DNA of 29,358 nucleotides from JAWLCA01 sp050485905 (GCA_050485905.1 JBJHCH010000033.1:1-29358); one strand, 5' to 3'. Positions 15,450 through 23,016 are shown, counted from the stretch's first letter. The notes: a model not told the origin generated them from the letters alone. Made by a program: numbers and translations.

Positions 15450-15573
15450 CCAGTGTCACCGGGGCGCTGATCAGGGTCTGGTCGGGGCTGAGATCGCCTA
15501 GGTAGGCATGGCCGATCAGGCCCAGCACCCCGGCCACCACCAGAAAAAGAACGATTCGCACGATCCAACGCAT
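15439..15573 (-). CDS. Tiny single-helix membrane protein (44 aa)
   Basis: The short frame encodes 44 residues: a basic start (MRWIVRIV), one hydrophobic helix (about residues 5-24, with VLFLVVAGVLGLIG), and a periplasmic-looking tail containing AYLGDLSPDQTLISAPV. Its ATG (15571-15573) has AGGAAGG upstream, and its end overlaps the start of the 510-aa gene by 11 bp. A good minus-strand promoter lies about 90 bp upstream. The helix-then-GDLSPDQ pattern reminds me of small conserved proteins next to aroK in related bacteria, but I cannot verify that here. It may anchor or partner the exported 510-aa protein. Confidence 0.7.
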   Translation of the reverse strand: MRWIVRIVLFLVVAGVLGLIGHAYLGDLSPDQTLISAPVTLDAD

Positions 15574-15662
15574 CCCGCCTGCCTTCCTGCACTGCCCTCT
15601 CCGCCCGCGCCTGCCCGTTGATCGGGCCTTGGTCGCGGCACACCCTCGGTTCGATGCGACCG

Positions 15663-15691
15663 ATTATATATGGCATTCCCGGCAAGATCAC
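15663..15691 (-). promoter_or_regulatory. Candidate sigma-70 promoter for the 44-aa/510-aa/xerD operon
   Basis: On the minus strand a perfect TATAAT -10 box (15663-15668) is preceded at exactly 17 bp by GTGATC (15686-15691), a partial -35 match. The predicted transcript would start near 15656, leaving a leader of about 80 nt before the 44-aa gene. A TATAAT is rare in this GC-rich context. Confidence 0.45.
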
Positions 15692-15765
15692 GCCATTCAG
15701 GACGAAATCGGCATTCTTGGCCATGCAGGCGCAGGTATCTGCCGGGATGGGGGAAAAGGGGCAGC

Positions 15766-16311
15766 ATGGGTTGGCGGCTGCGCAAGACCGTCGTTCTGAT
15801 CGGCATGATGGGCGCGGGCAAGACAGCGGTGGGGGGCGCGCTGGCCCGCACGCTGGGCGTTCCGTTCATCGATTCGGACGACGAGATCGTGAAGGCCGCC
15901 AACATGGCCATTGCCGAGATCTTCGAGCGTGATGGCGAGGCATTCTTTCGCGCCAAGGAAAGTCAGGTGCTGTCGCGGTTGCTGGACGGGCGGCCGGCGA
16001 TCCTGTCCACCGGCGGCGGGGCGTTCCTGTCGGCCGGGAACCGCGACATGATCACCAGCAAGGGCGTGTCGGTCTGGCTGAAGGCCGATCTGGAGCTTCT
16101 GTGGCAGCGCGTGCGCCACAAGACGACGCGTCCGCTGCTGAGAACCGCCAATCCGCGCGCCACGCTGGCCGCGCTGCTGGAGGCGCGGGAGCCAAGCTAT
16201 GCCTTGGCCGACCTGACCGTGCAGGCGCGGGCCGAATATTCCATCGAGGCGATGGCCGCGCAGGTGCTGAAGGCGCTGCAGACCCGCCCCGACGTGCTGG
16301 ACAGGAGATGA
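15766..16311 (+). CDS. aroK: Shikimate kinase (181 aa)
   Basis: AroK phosphorylates shikimate to shikimate 3-phosphate with ATP in the aromatic amino acid pathway. Walker A is GMMGAGKT at 13-20, the Asp-rich substrate motif DSDD is at 36-39, the shikimate-contacting STGGGAF is at 81-87 and the lid region (RPLL) is near 122-125. Length is typical. ATG 15766 is chosen over an upstream in-frame start at 15670 because AAGGGG lies just before it and the family begins close to this point (RKTVVLIGMMG). The end overlaps the start region of aroB. Confidence 0.95.
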   Translation: MGWRLRKTVVLIGMMGAGKTAVGGALARTLGVPFIDSDDEIVKAANMAIAEIFERDGEAFFRAKESQVLSRLLDGRPAILSTGGGAFLSAGNRDMITSKGVSVWLKADLELLWQRVRHKTTRPLLRTANPRATLAALLEAREPSYALADLTVQARAEYSIEAMAAQVLKALQTRPDVLDRR

Positions 16312-16316
16312 CGAGG

Positions 16317-17423
16317 ATGGATGTCGTCAAGGTGGCGCTGGGCGCGCGATCGTACGAGGTGCGGATCGGGCCGGGCCTGATCGCCGATACGGGCGCGCAG
16401 ATTGCGCCGCTGTTGCGCCGGCCGCGCGTCGCCATCGTGACCGATGCGAATGTGGCGCGGCTGCATCTGGACGCGCTGACCGGGGCGCTGCGCGCAAGCG
16501 GGGTCTTGTCCGAGGCGCTGGTGCTGCCGGCAGGTGAGGCGACCAAGGGCTGGGACCAGTTCACCCGCACAGTGGAGTGGTTGCTGTCCGCACAGGTCGA
16601 ACGGCGCGACGTGGTGGTGGCGTTGGGCGGTGGCGTGATCGGCGATCTGGCGGGATTTGCCGCCGCCGTACTGCGCCGGGGTGTGCGGTTCGTGCAGATA
16701 CCGACGTCACTGCTGGCGCAGGTGGACAGTTCCGTCGGGGGCAAGACCGGGATCAACACGGTTCACGGAAAGAACCTTGTGGGCGCGTTCCATCAGCCTA
16801 GCCTCGTGCTGTGCGATATCGGCGTGCTGGACACGCTGACGCCGCGCGATTTTCTGGCGGGCTACGGCGAGGCGGTGAAATACGGGCTGCTGGGCGATGC
16901 CGCCTTCTTTGACTGGCTGGAGGCGAACGGACCGCAACTTGCTGGCGATTCCGACCTGCGTCAGCGCGCGGTGCGCCGGTCAGTGGAGATGAAGGCAGAG
17001 ATCGTGGCGCGCGACGAGACGGAAGAGGGCGACCGGGCGCTGCTGAACCTCGGCCACACCTTCTGCCACACGCTTGAGGCCGCGACGGGATACTCCGACC
17101 GGCTGCTGCATGGCGAAGGCGTGGCAGTGGGCTGCGCGCTGGCGTTCGAACTCAGCCAGCGGCTTGGCCTTTGCAGCCAAGAGGCGCCGAGCCGGGTGCG
17201 GGCGCATCTGCGGGCGATGGGGATGAAGGTCGATCTGGCCGATATTCCCGGCGACCTGCCCGACGCCGACGCGCTGCTGGCGCTGATGGGACAGGACAAG
17301 AAGGTCATCGACGGCCGGCTGCGCTTTGTGCTGGCGCGGGGCATCGGCGAAGCATTCGTCGCGGAAGACGTCGATCCCGGCATCGTACGGGCACTGTTGC
17401 AGGATGCGCTGAGCCGACGCTAG
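16317..17423 (+). CDS. aroB: 3-dehydroquinate synthase (368 aa)
   Basis: AroB makes 3-dehydroquinate from DAHP, using NAD and a divalent metal. The NAD-binding GGGVIGD is at 104-110, active-site lysines lie in SVGGKTGIN (Lys143) and HGKNLVG (Lys152), and metal ligands are Glu185 (GYGEAVKYG), His247 (LNLGHTFCHTLE) and His265 (LHGEGVAVG). Two ATG codons are possible: 16308, which overlaps the aroK stop as ATGA but has its AGGAG directly abutting, and 16317, which has the AGGAG at a workable 7-9 bp. I chose 16317; the choice changes three residues only. aroK-aroB is a normal pair. The stop overlaps that of the protease gene on the other strand in a CTAG. Confidence 0.95.
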   Translation: MDVVKVALGARSYEVRIGPGLIADTGAQIAPLLRRPRVAIVTDANVARLHLDALTGALRASGVLSEALVLPAGEATKGWDQFTRTVEWLLSAQVERRDVVVALGGGVIGDLAGFAAAVLRRGVRFVQIPTSLLAQVDSSVGGKTGINTVHGKNLVGAFHQPSLVLCDIGVLDTLTPRDFLAGYGEAVKYGLLGDAAFFDWLEANGPQLAGDSDLRQRAVRRSVEMKAEIVARDETEEGDRALLNLGHTFCHTLEAATGYSDRLLHGEGVAVGCALAFELSQRLGLCSQEAPSRVRAHLRAMGMKVDLADIPGDLPDADALLALMGQDKKVIDGRLRFVLARGIGEAFVAEDVDPGIVRALLQDALSRR

Positions 17424-18496
17424 CGGGCGCGGCGGAGCGCCATCAACTCGCCCACATTCTCGGGCGTGATGTAGCCGATCATGTGGCCCTGACGGTCCGT
17501 CACACCCACGGCAGGGGCCTGTTCCTTCTGCATCGCATCGAGCGCGGTTTCCAGCGGGGCGGTCAGTACCACCTGGGGAATGTCTCGGTTGAGCAGCGGT
17601 GCGATGGGGCCGGTGCGGTTGTCCTCGGCCATGGCGCGAAACAGTGCGCCGCGGGTTAGGAAGCCGAGCAGCCGGCCGTCTTGATCGACCACCGGGAATT
17701 CGTGCTGTGTGGTGCGGATCAGGGCAGAGGCCGCGGTGGCGAGCGTCGCATCCTCGTCCAGCGCCTCGTAGGCGGTGATCATCGCGTCGCGCGCCATCAG
17801 GCTGCGGGCCACGTCGCGCAGGGCCACGTCGGCGCTTTCGGCGCTGGCGGCGATGAAGACGAAGACGCCGATCAGCATCAACAGCGGATTGCCCGAGAAG
17901 AGGCCGAGGAAGCCGAAGACGAAGGCCATCGCCTGCCCGGCGCGCGCGGCCACCCGCGTCGCCGCCACCCTGCCCATCCGCATCGTCAACAGCGCACGAA
18001 ACACCCGGCCGCCGTCCATGGGAAAGGCGGGGATCATGTTGAAGACCACCAGAAACAGGTTCACCACCGCCAGCCTGCCCAGAAAGCCCTGCGCCGGATC
18101 CTCGATCGCGGCCAGCCGGTCGAGCCGCGTTTCAGCCCCGAAGACCACCACCAGGAGCGCCCAGATCGCCACGTTGACCGCCGGGCCGGCCAGAGCGACG
18201 GCGATCTCCTGCTTCGGATCGTCGGGCATCCGCTCCAGCCGCGCCATGCCGCCAATGGGTAGCAGCGTGATGTCAGGCGTGGCGATACCGTAGCGCCGCG
18301 CCATCAGCGCGTGGCCATATTCATGCGCGACGACACAGGCGAAGAGCGCGGCGATGAACAGCAGGTTTTCCGCCGCCGCCGCCCAGCCGCCGGCCATATA
18401 CGCCGCCGCGCCGATCCACAGAAGCAGCAGGAAGAAGGTCGCGTGGACGCGGAGTTCAGAGCCGAAGAGCCGGCCGATGGGGAAGGACCAGCTCAT
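17420..18496 (-). CDS. Site-2 protease family zinc metalloprotease with CBS domains (358 aa)
   Basis: This is an intramembrane zinc protease of the M50 family (SpoIVFB/S2P-like). The zinc motif HEYGH is at 58-62 within a membrane helix, and the second motif NMIPAFPMDGG at 153-163 supplies the third ligand (Asp161). The N-terminal 220 residues hold about six membrane segments; the rest is a pair of CBS domains (about 230-290 and 300-355), which usually sense adenine nucleotides and tune the enzyme. The start ATG has GAGGGA upstream. Such proteases commonly act on membrane-bound regulators, but no candidate substrate is adjacent. It lies 21 bp downstream of ssb on the same strand. Confidence 0.92.
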   Translation of the reverse strand: MSWSFPIGRLFGSELRVHATFFLLLLWIGAAAYMAGGWAAAAENLLFIAALFACVVAHEYGHALMARRYGIATPDITLLPIGGMARLERMPDDPKQEIAVALAGPAVNVAIWALLVVVFGAETRLDRLAAIEDPAQGFLGRLAVVNLFLVVFNMIPAFPMDGGRVFRALLTMRMGRVAATRVAARAGQAMAFVFGFLGLFSGNPLLMLIGVFVFIAASAESADVALRDVARSLMARDAMITAYEALDEDATLATAASALIRTTQHEFPVVDQDGRLLGFLTRGALFRAMAEDNRTGPIAPLLNRDIPQVVLTAPLETALDAMQKEQAPAVGVTDRQGHMIGYITPENVGELMALRRAR

Positions 18497-18517
18497 CGCG
18501 GTCCCTCGCTGACAGGA

Positions 18518-19009
18518 TCAGAACGGAATCTCATCGTCCAGATCGCTGCGCCGGCCGCCGCCGCTGCTTCCGCCAGAACTGCCGCCCCCGCCGTAGCCGC
18601 CGCCATAGTCGCCACCGGACGAGCCGCTGTCGTAGCCGCCGCCCCCGCCCTCGCCGCCACGGCTGTCGAGCAGGGTGAGTTCGCCGCGATACGGGCGCAG
18701 CACCACCTCGGTCGAGTACCGGTCTGCGCCAGATTGGTCCTGCCATTTGCGGGTTTCGAGCTGGCCCTCGATATAGACCTTCGATCCCTTCTTCAGATAC
18801 TGTTCGGCGATGCGCACCAGCGGTTCCGAGAAGATCGCGACCGAATGCCATTCGGTCTTTTCCTTGCGCTCGCCCGACTGCTTGTCGCGCCAGTTCTCGG
18901 ACGTGGCGATGCGCAGGTTGCAGACCTTGCCGCCGCTGGGAAAGCTGCGCACCTCGGGGTCGCGCCCCAGGTTGCCGATGAGTATCACCTTGTTGACCGA
19001 ACCCGCCAT
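18518..19009 (-). CDS. ssb: Single-stranded DNA-binding protein (163 aa)
   Basis: SSB coats single-stranded DNA in replication, repair and recombination and works as a tetramer. The OB-fold fills residues 1-112, starting MAGSVNKVILIGNLGRDPEV and including the conserved ENWRDKQSGERKEKTEWH and KGSKVYIEGQLETRKW. A Gly/Ser-rich flexible linker (118-152) leads to the acidic tip DLDDEIPF, which binds partner proteins. Length is typical. The start ATG has GGAGG 6-7 bp upstream. It is divergent from the lytic transglycosylase gene. Confidence 0.97.
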   Translation of the reverse strand: MAGSVNKVILIGNLGRDPEVRSFPSGGKVCNLRIATSENWRDKQSGERKEKTEWHSVAIFSEPLVRIAEQYLKKGSKVYIEGQLETRKWQDQSGADRYSTEVVLRPYRGELTLLDSRGGEGGGGGYDSGSSGGDYGGGYGGGGSSGGSSGGGRRSDLDDEIPF

Positions 19010-19082
19010 GCCGTGCCTCCGCCAGAATCCTTGCCCCGGTTACATCATCCCCGGCGCGCCTTGGAAAGCCCCGGATGCCGGT

Positions 19083-19112
19083 TTGACTGGATTCAGGGCC
19101 GCAATTCACTAT
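19083..19112 (+). promoter_or_regulatory. Candidate promoter for the lytic transglycosylase gene
   Basis: TTGACT (19083-19088) is a good -35 box and CACTAT (19107-19112) a weak -10 box at 18-bp spacing. The -10 overlaps a 10-bp palindrome, CACTATAGTG (19107-19116). It ends about 33 bp upstream of the start codon. Confidence 0.35.
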
Positions 19113-19145
19113 AGTGCCCGGCCGAGGGACAGGGACGGAATTGGC

Positions 19146-19736
19146 ATGAGACCGTTGGGAATTGCGGCCGTGGCTGGGCTGTGCGCGCTGATCGCGGGGC
19201 CGGGCGTGGCGGAGGGGCTGTTTTCGGGCAGTAACGCGACGCGGCAGGCGATGTTCAAGTCGCAGACCCGGCTGATGGATACCCGGCTTTCGAACCAGTA
19301 CAACAATTCCGTCCGGCTGCAGCCGCCGTCGAAGCATGGGCAGGGTGGCATCCCGGGCTATGCGGGCAGCTATCGCGGCGAGTATCTGGAGGTGGCGCGT
19401 GCCTCGGCCCGGCGGCATGGGGTGCCGGAGGATCTGTTCCTGCGGCTGGTCCAGCAGGAATCGGGGTGGAACCCGCGGGCGGTTTCGAACAAGGGGGCGA
19501 CGGGGCTGGCGCAGCTGATGCCGGGGACGGCGCAGGTGCTGGGGGTCGATATCAACGATCCGCGGCAGAATCTGGACGGCGGGGCGCGCTACCTGCGGAT
19601 GATGCACGACCGGTATGGAAACTGGCGGCTGGCGCTGGCGGCCTATAATGCCGGGCCGGGGGCGGTGGACCAGCATGGGGGCATCCCGCCCTATGCCGAG
19701 ACCCAGGGCTATGTGGTGGCGATTCTGGGTAATTGA
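19146..19736 (+). CDS. Small secreted lytic transglycosylase, SLT domain (196 aa)
   Basis: This enzyme cleaves the glycan strand of peptidoglycan to a 1,6-anhydro end. A signal peptide covers residues 1-22 (GLCALIAGPGVA/EG), followed by a short linker and an SLT domain from about residue 78. The catalytic Glu105 sits in LVQQESGWNP, followed by SNKGATGLAQLMPGTA (114-129) and LALAAYNAGPGAV (162-174), all family hallmarks. It is a minimal version with no LysM or other cell-wall-binding domain. The ATG at 19146 is chosen because the signal peptide begins there. There is no partner gene in an operon. Confidence 0.93.
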   Translation: MRPLGIAAVAGLCALIAGPGVAEGLFSGSNATRQAMFKSQTRLMDTRLSNQYNNSVRLQPPSKHGQGGIPGYAGSYRGEYLEVARASARRHGVPEDLFLRLVQQESGWNPRAVSNKGATGLAQLMPGTAQVLGVDINDPRQNLDGGARYLRMMHDRYGNWRLALAAYNAGPGAVDQHGGIPPYAETQGYVVAILGN

Positions 19737-19739
19737 GGG

Positions 19740-19796
19740 TTTGGGCAACTTGCCCAAAAATTCATCCCGTTGAAATCAAACGATTTCGTCTTTTTT
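19740..19796 (+). terminator. Tandem hairpins ending the lytic transglycosylase transcript
   Basis: The first hairpin, TTTGGGC at 19740-19746 with GCCCAAA at 19752-19758, begins 4 bp after the stop but has no T-run. The second, GAAATC at 19772-19777 with GATTTC at 19782-19787, has a 6-bp stem and a 4-nt loop and is followed within 3 nt by six T's (19791-19796). The second is the likely plus-strand terminator, though its stem is weak. Confidence 0.5.
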
Positions 19797-19815
19797 GTTT
19801 ACCTGCCCTTAACCG

Positions 19816-19843
19816 TTGGGCACGGGTGTTTGACCGTGCCCAA
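19816..19843. other. 10-bp stem hairpin between convergent genes
   Basis: TTGGGCACGG at 19816-19825 and CCGTGCCCAA at 19834-19843 pair perfectly over an 8-nt loop. There is no U-run on either strand. Its outer arm TTGGGCA/TGCCCAA resembles the hairpin at 19740-19758. It lies 43 bp past the stop of the methyltransferase gene on the minus strand and may protect or end that transcript in a Rho-dependent way. Confidence 0.55.
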
Positions 19844-19886
19844 GAGATCATTGCGGCTTGCCCGATGCGCGGCTGACGCGGCCCGA

Positions 19887-20846
19887 TCAGCCGCGCGCGC
19901 GACGGCCGCCGCGGCGGCCCGAGGTGGCCGAATTGGCGGCGGCTGCGGCCTCGGCAAAGGATGCGCCGGCCTGCACCGCCTCGTGGATGCGGGCAAAGCG
20001 GATCCATTCGCCGCCGTTCGGGTCATGGTTCATCAGGAAGTTGGCGGCCTTGATCGCCTCCATCTCGGCCAGTCGCACCGGATTCATGATGGCGCTGGTC
20101 ATGCCCGCGCCGATGGCCATGGGCAGGAAGGCGGCGTTGATGCCGTGCCGGTTCGGCAGGCCGAACGAGATGTTCGAGGCACCGCAGGTCGTGTTCACGC
20201 CCAGTTCGGTGCGGAGCCGGTGAACAAGGGCAAAGACCTGCCGGCCGGCGGTCGCCATCGCGCCCACCGGCATGACCAGCGGATCGACCACGATGTCATG
20301 GGCGGGGATGCCGAAATCGGCCGCGCGTTCCACGATCTTCTTTGCCACGGCAAAGCGCACGTCCGGGTCTTCGCTGATCCCGGTGTCGTCGTTCGAGATC
20401 GCCACCACGGGGACGTTGTATTTCTTCACCAGCGGCAGGATCGACTCCAGCCGGTCTTCCTCGCCCGTAACCGAGTTCAGAAGCGGCCGGCCCTCGGCCA
20501 CCGCCAGCCCGGCTTCCAGCGCGCCGGGGACGGAACTGTCAATGCAGAGCGGCACATCGACCAGCCTCTGCACCAGTTCGATCACCTGCCGCATCAGCGG
20601 CGGCTCGGTCTCGTTCGGGTTGGGGTTGGAGTTGTAGACCACGCCCGCATTCACATCGAGGACCATCGCCCCGCAGGCGACCTGTTCCAGCGCGTCCTTC
20701 TCGACAGTCGAGAAATCGCCCGCCTCCAGCTCTGCCGCCAGCTTCTTGCGCCCGGTCGGGTTGATCCGTTCCCCGATCACGCAGAACGGTTCGTCGAAGC
20801 CGATGACGACGGTCTTGGATTTCGATTCGAGAACGGTGCGGGTCAT
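19887..20846 (-). CDS. Methyltetrahydrofolate:corrinoid methyltransferase, pterin-binding module (319 aa)
   Basis: This protein is the stand-alone counterpart of the methyltetrahydrofolate-binding domain of MetH/AcsE: a TIM barrel that passes the methyl group of CH3-H4folate to a cobalamin protein. Visible landmarks are GERINPTGRKKL at 25-36, DVNAG at 64-68, CIDSS at 101-105, LLNSVTGEE at 122-130, ISNDDTGI at 150-157 and DPLVMPVGA at 188-196. The last 20 residues are an Ala then Arg/Gly-rich tail (SGRRGGRRARG) not needed for catalysis. No cobalamin-binding or homocysteine-binding domain is attached, so it must work with separate subunits. Its start overlaps the HAD gene stop by 4 bp. Confidence 0.88.
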   Translation of the reverse strand: MTRTVLESKSKTVVIGFDEPFCVIGERINPTGRKKLAAELEAGDFSTVEKDALEQVACGAMVLDVNAGVVYNSNPNPNETEPPLMRQVIELVQRLVDVPLCIDSSVPGALEAGLAVAEGRPLLNSVTGEEDRLESILPLVKKYNVPVVAISNDDTGISEDPDVRFAVAKKIVERAADFGIPAHDIVVDPLVMPVGAMATAGRQVFALVHRLRTELGVNTTCGASNISFGLPNRHGINAAFLPMAIGAGMTSAIMNPVRLAEMEAIKAANFLMNHDPNGGEWIRFARIHEAVQAGASFAEAAAAANSATSGRRGGRRARG

Positions 20847-21505
20847 GGCAGGGAAGTTCCTTTCGAGACGGTATCGAGTGCGTCGGCAAGCGCGGGGTCG
20901 GTGAAATCGCGGATCACGAGCCGGGCGCCGTGGTCGCGCAGCGCCTCGGCGGAAAGGCTCGATGACAGACCCACGGGACAGGCACCGCTGGCCGCCGCCG
21001 CGACGATGCCCGAGCGGCTGTCCTCGAACGCCAGGCAGTCGGCCGGGGCGACGCCCAGCCGGCGCATCGCCTCCAGATAAGGGTCGGGCGCGGGTTTCCC
21101 GCGCGGACAGTCGTCACCCAGCACCACCACTGTCAGGCGATCGGCCATGCCGATGGCGGCCAGCATGGCAGCGGCATTCTCGGCCGGCGCATTCGTGACC
21201 ACGGCGGTGGGCCAGCCCTCGCGCTCGGCCCGGTCAACCAGCGCGGGCAGGCCCGGCATCGGCGCGACCGACGCGCCCAGCCGCGCGCGAAAGCGGGCCT
21301 CCTTCTGGTCGGCCAGCGCGGCGATGTCCTCTCCGGGGAAGGCGTCGCCGAAGATGTCGGCATTCTGCCGGCCATGGATCCGAGACAGGTAATCGGCCTC
21401 GGTCAGGGGCTGCCCGCGCTCTGCAAAAAGCTCTGCAAACACCGCTGCGTGCAGGGGATCGGTCTGCACCAGCGTGCCGTCGAGGTCGAAGAGAAGCGCG
21501 GGCAA
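20843..21505 (-). CDS. HAD superfamily phosphatase (220 aa)
   Basis: This is a phosphatase or phosphomutase of the HAD family, subfamily I with a helical cap, like phosphoglycolate phosphatase or beta-phosphoglucomutase. The nucleophile motif FDLDGTLVQTD (Asp7, Asp9) opens the protein, motif II is VVTNAPAEN near 103-111, and the Lys/Asp set is in GKPAPDPYLEAMRRLG and FEDSRSGIVAA. It lies between the MetF-like gene (7-bp gap) and the methyltransferase gene (4-bp overlap), so it belongs to the one-carbon operon, perhaps clearing a side product. The substrate cannot be read from sequence. Confidence 0.85.
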   Translation of the reverse strand: MPALLFDLDGTLVQTDPLHAAVFAELFAERGQPLTEADYLSRIHGRQNADIFGDAFPGEDIAALADQKEARFRARLGASVAPMPGLPALVDRAEREGWPTAVVTNAPAENAAAMLAAIGMADRLTVVVLGDDCPRGKPAPDPYLEAMRRLGVAPADCLAFEDSRSGIVAAAASGACPVGLSSSLSAEALRDHGARLVIRDFTDPALADALDTVSKGTSLP

Positions 21506-21512
21506 GGCGGGC

Positions 21513-22427
21513 TCAGGCCTTGGCCGCGGCGGGCCGGGCGCTGAGGTCGCCGTGTTCAGCGGTCCAGGCGGCGGTGGCGGTGATGCCGCCCAGCGGGAAG
21601 AAATGCACGGACTCGATCCCGAAGCCCGGATTGCGCGCCTTGTGGGCGGCGAGGTCGGACAGGATTTCCGTCGGCTCGAATGGCAGCAGCAGCTTGGTCA
21701 CGTCGCGGGCGCGTTTCTGCAACACGCGCAAGCTGGGGCCGACGCCGCAGGCGATGGCGAATTTCAGCAGCGTCTGAAGTTTCGCGGGGCCGGCAACGCC
21801 GATGTGGATCGGCAGGCGGATGCCCTCGGCCGCAAGCCGGTCGGCCCAGGCGATCACGGGCGCGGCCTCGAAACAGAACTGGGTGGCGATGGCCATTTTC
21901 GCGTCCGTGCGCTCGGCAAACGCCTGTTTCCAGCGCAGCGCCTCCATCACCATCCGGTCGGACCCGTCGGGGTCGATGTCGCGGTTGCCCTCGGGGTGGC
22001 CGGCGACGTGCAGGCGTTCGAAGCCGTCGAACAGGCCGGTTTCCAGCAGTTGCATCGAGGAGTGGAAGTCCCCCGCCGGCTGCGCCACGCCGCCGGCGAG
22101 GATCAGGCCCTGTTTCACGTCGGCCCGGTCACGGTAGCGGGCGATCCAGTCGGCCAGCGTCGCGCGGTCGGCGATGATGCGGGCCGGGAAATGCGGCATC
22201 GGCTCAAAGCCCTCGGCCCGCAGGCGGGCGGCGGTGGCCACCATGTCCTCGATCGGCGTGCCGTCGATATGGGCGATGTAGACGCGGGTGCCGGCGGGCA
22301 GCAGCGGGCGGAAATCGGCGATCTTTTCGGCGGTGCGGGGCATCACCTCGATCGAATGGCCGGACAGGAAGCCCTGCAGGCCCGAGGTCGTCGGGGCGGG
22401 GGCGCGGCGGAAGTTCAGTATTGCCAT
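21513..22427 (-). CDS. MetF-like methylenetetrahydrofolate reductase family protein (304 aa)
   Basis: This looks like a divergent member of the methylenetetrahydrofolate reductase family, which reduces CH2-H4folate to CH3-H4folate with FAD. Supporting features are an early segment IEVMPRTAEKIADF, THF-contact-like strands such as TRVYIAHIDGTPIEDM and QGLILAGGVAQPAGDFHSS, and AIATQFCFEAAPVIAW followed by LPIHIGVAGPAKLQTLLKFA, which match late MTHFR blocks. Length (304) is typical. The ATG at 22425-22427 is chosen because GGAGG lies 5-6 bp upstream; upstream in-frame ATGs would place that site inside the gene. Being in one operon with the methyltransferase, it can supply its methyl donor. Confidence 0.82.
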   Translation of the reverse strand: MAILNFRRAPAPTTSGLQGFLSGHSIEVMPRTAEKIADFRPLLPAGTRVYIAHIDGTPIEDMVATAARLRAEGFEPMPHFPARIIADRATLADWIARYRDRADVKQGLILAGGVAQPAGDFHSSMQLLETGLFDGFERLHVAGHPEGNRDIDPDGSDRMVMEALRWKQAFAERTDAKMAIATQFCFEAAPVIAWADRLAAEGIRLPIHIGVAGPAKLQTLLKFAIACGVGPSLRVLQKRARDVTKLLLPFEPTEILSDLAAHKARNPGFGIESVHFFPLGGITATAAWTAEHGDLSARPAAAKA

Positions 22428-22453
22428 CAAAGCCTCCATCAGGCGTCGGGGGA

Positions 22454-22750
22454 TCACGCGCGCCCCAGGTTGTCGATCAGGGTCCGCAGGCGTGCCTCGT
22501 CGTATTCCGCCTCCAGCCTTGCGGCTTCGGCTGATGCGACCTCGGCTGCATCGCCAGCGACGTCATAGGCGTCGCCCTTGCGCCAGTCGGCCAGATAGGC
22601 ATCTGTATCGCGTGCGCCGGCCCTCATGGCGGCGCGGTCGATGGCCTGTTCAAAGCGTTCGGCAAGCTGCACCTTGGCGCCGCGCCGGCCGGGGCCGACG
22701 ATGACCTGCGCGGGGATGTCGCGCCAGTAGACGATGGTGACCTGCGCCAT
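22454..22750 (-). CDS. Virulence-factor-family protein (98 aa)
   Basis: A small soluble protein that starts MAQVTIVYWRDIPAQVIVG and contains RRGAKVQLAERFEQAIDRAAM and DAYLADWRKG. This resembles the 'virulence factor' family of short alphaproteobacterial proteins, so named only by history; the biochemical role is not known. The acidic, Ala/Glu-rich C-terminus is helical. It is the first gene of the one-carbon operon (26 bp before the MetF-like gene), which argues for a role in folate or corrinoid methyl transfer rather than in virulence. The start ATG has AGGGGG upstream. Confidence 0.65.
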   Translation of the reverse strand: MAQVTIVYWRDIPAQVIVGPGRRGAKVQLAERFEQAIDRAAMRAGARDTDAYLADWRKGDAYDVAGDAAEVASAEAARLEAEYDEARLRTLIDNLGRA

Positions 22751-22851
22751 TTCTGCCCCCTTTCGAACGCCGCCTGATTACGGCGATCCGCGCCCCGCGC
22801 CGTGACGGATTCGACGCGCCTTGCGTGATCCGCGACGCGCCGGTCCGAATT

Positions 22852-22886
22852 ACCCCGCCCGCGGCGCGGCGGCCACAGGGCGGGGT
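22852..22886 (-). promoter_or_regulatory. GC-rich hairpin in the leader of the one-carbon operon
   Basis: ACCCCGCCC at 22852-22860 and GGGCGGGGT at 22878-22886 form a perfect 9-bp stem across a 17-nt loop, about 100 nt upstream of the first gene of the minus-strand operon. Neither strand has a U-run after it. A pair of similar segments, GGCGCGTCG, follows downstream in the same leader (minus strand, about 22814-22843). I do not recognise a cobalamin, SAM or SAH riboswitch. It may be a leader structure or chance pairing in GC-rich DNA. Confidence 0.3.
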
Positions 22887-23016
22887 GTGAATAATCTTCA
22901 AGATCATGTTGCGCACGGGCGGGGGTCACCGTTCCGTGACACGGCTGGCACGGCGCGCTTGCGCTAATGCAGTCGCGACACTAGGTTTCCAGTAACCTGA
23001 GTTGGAGGGCGACATA

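Noticed and set aside
18540..18660. GC-rich repetitive tract that could be a DNA repeat element
   Set aside because: It encodes the Gly/Ser-rich linker of SSB, which is normally low in complexity.
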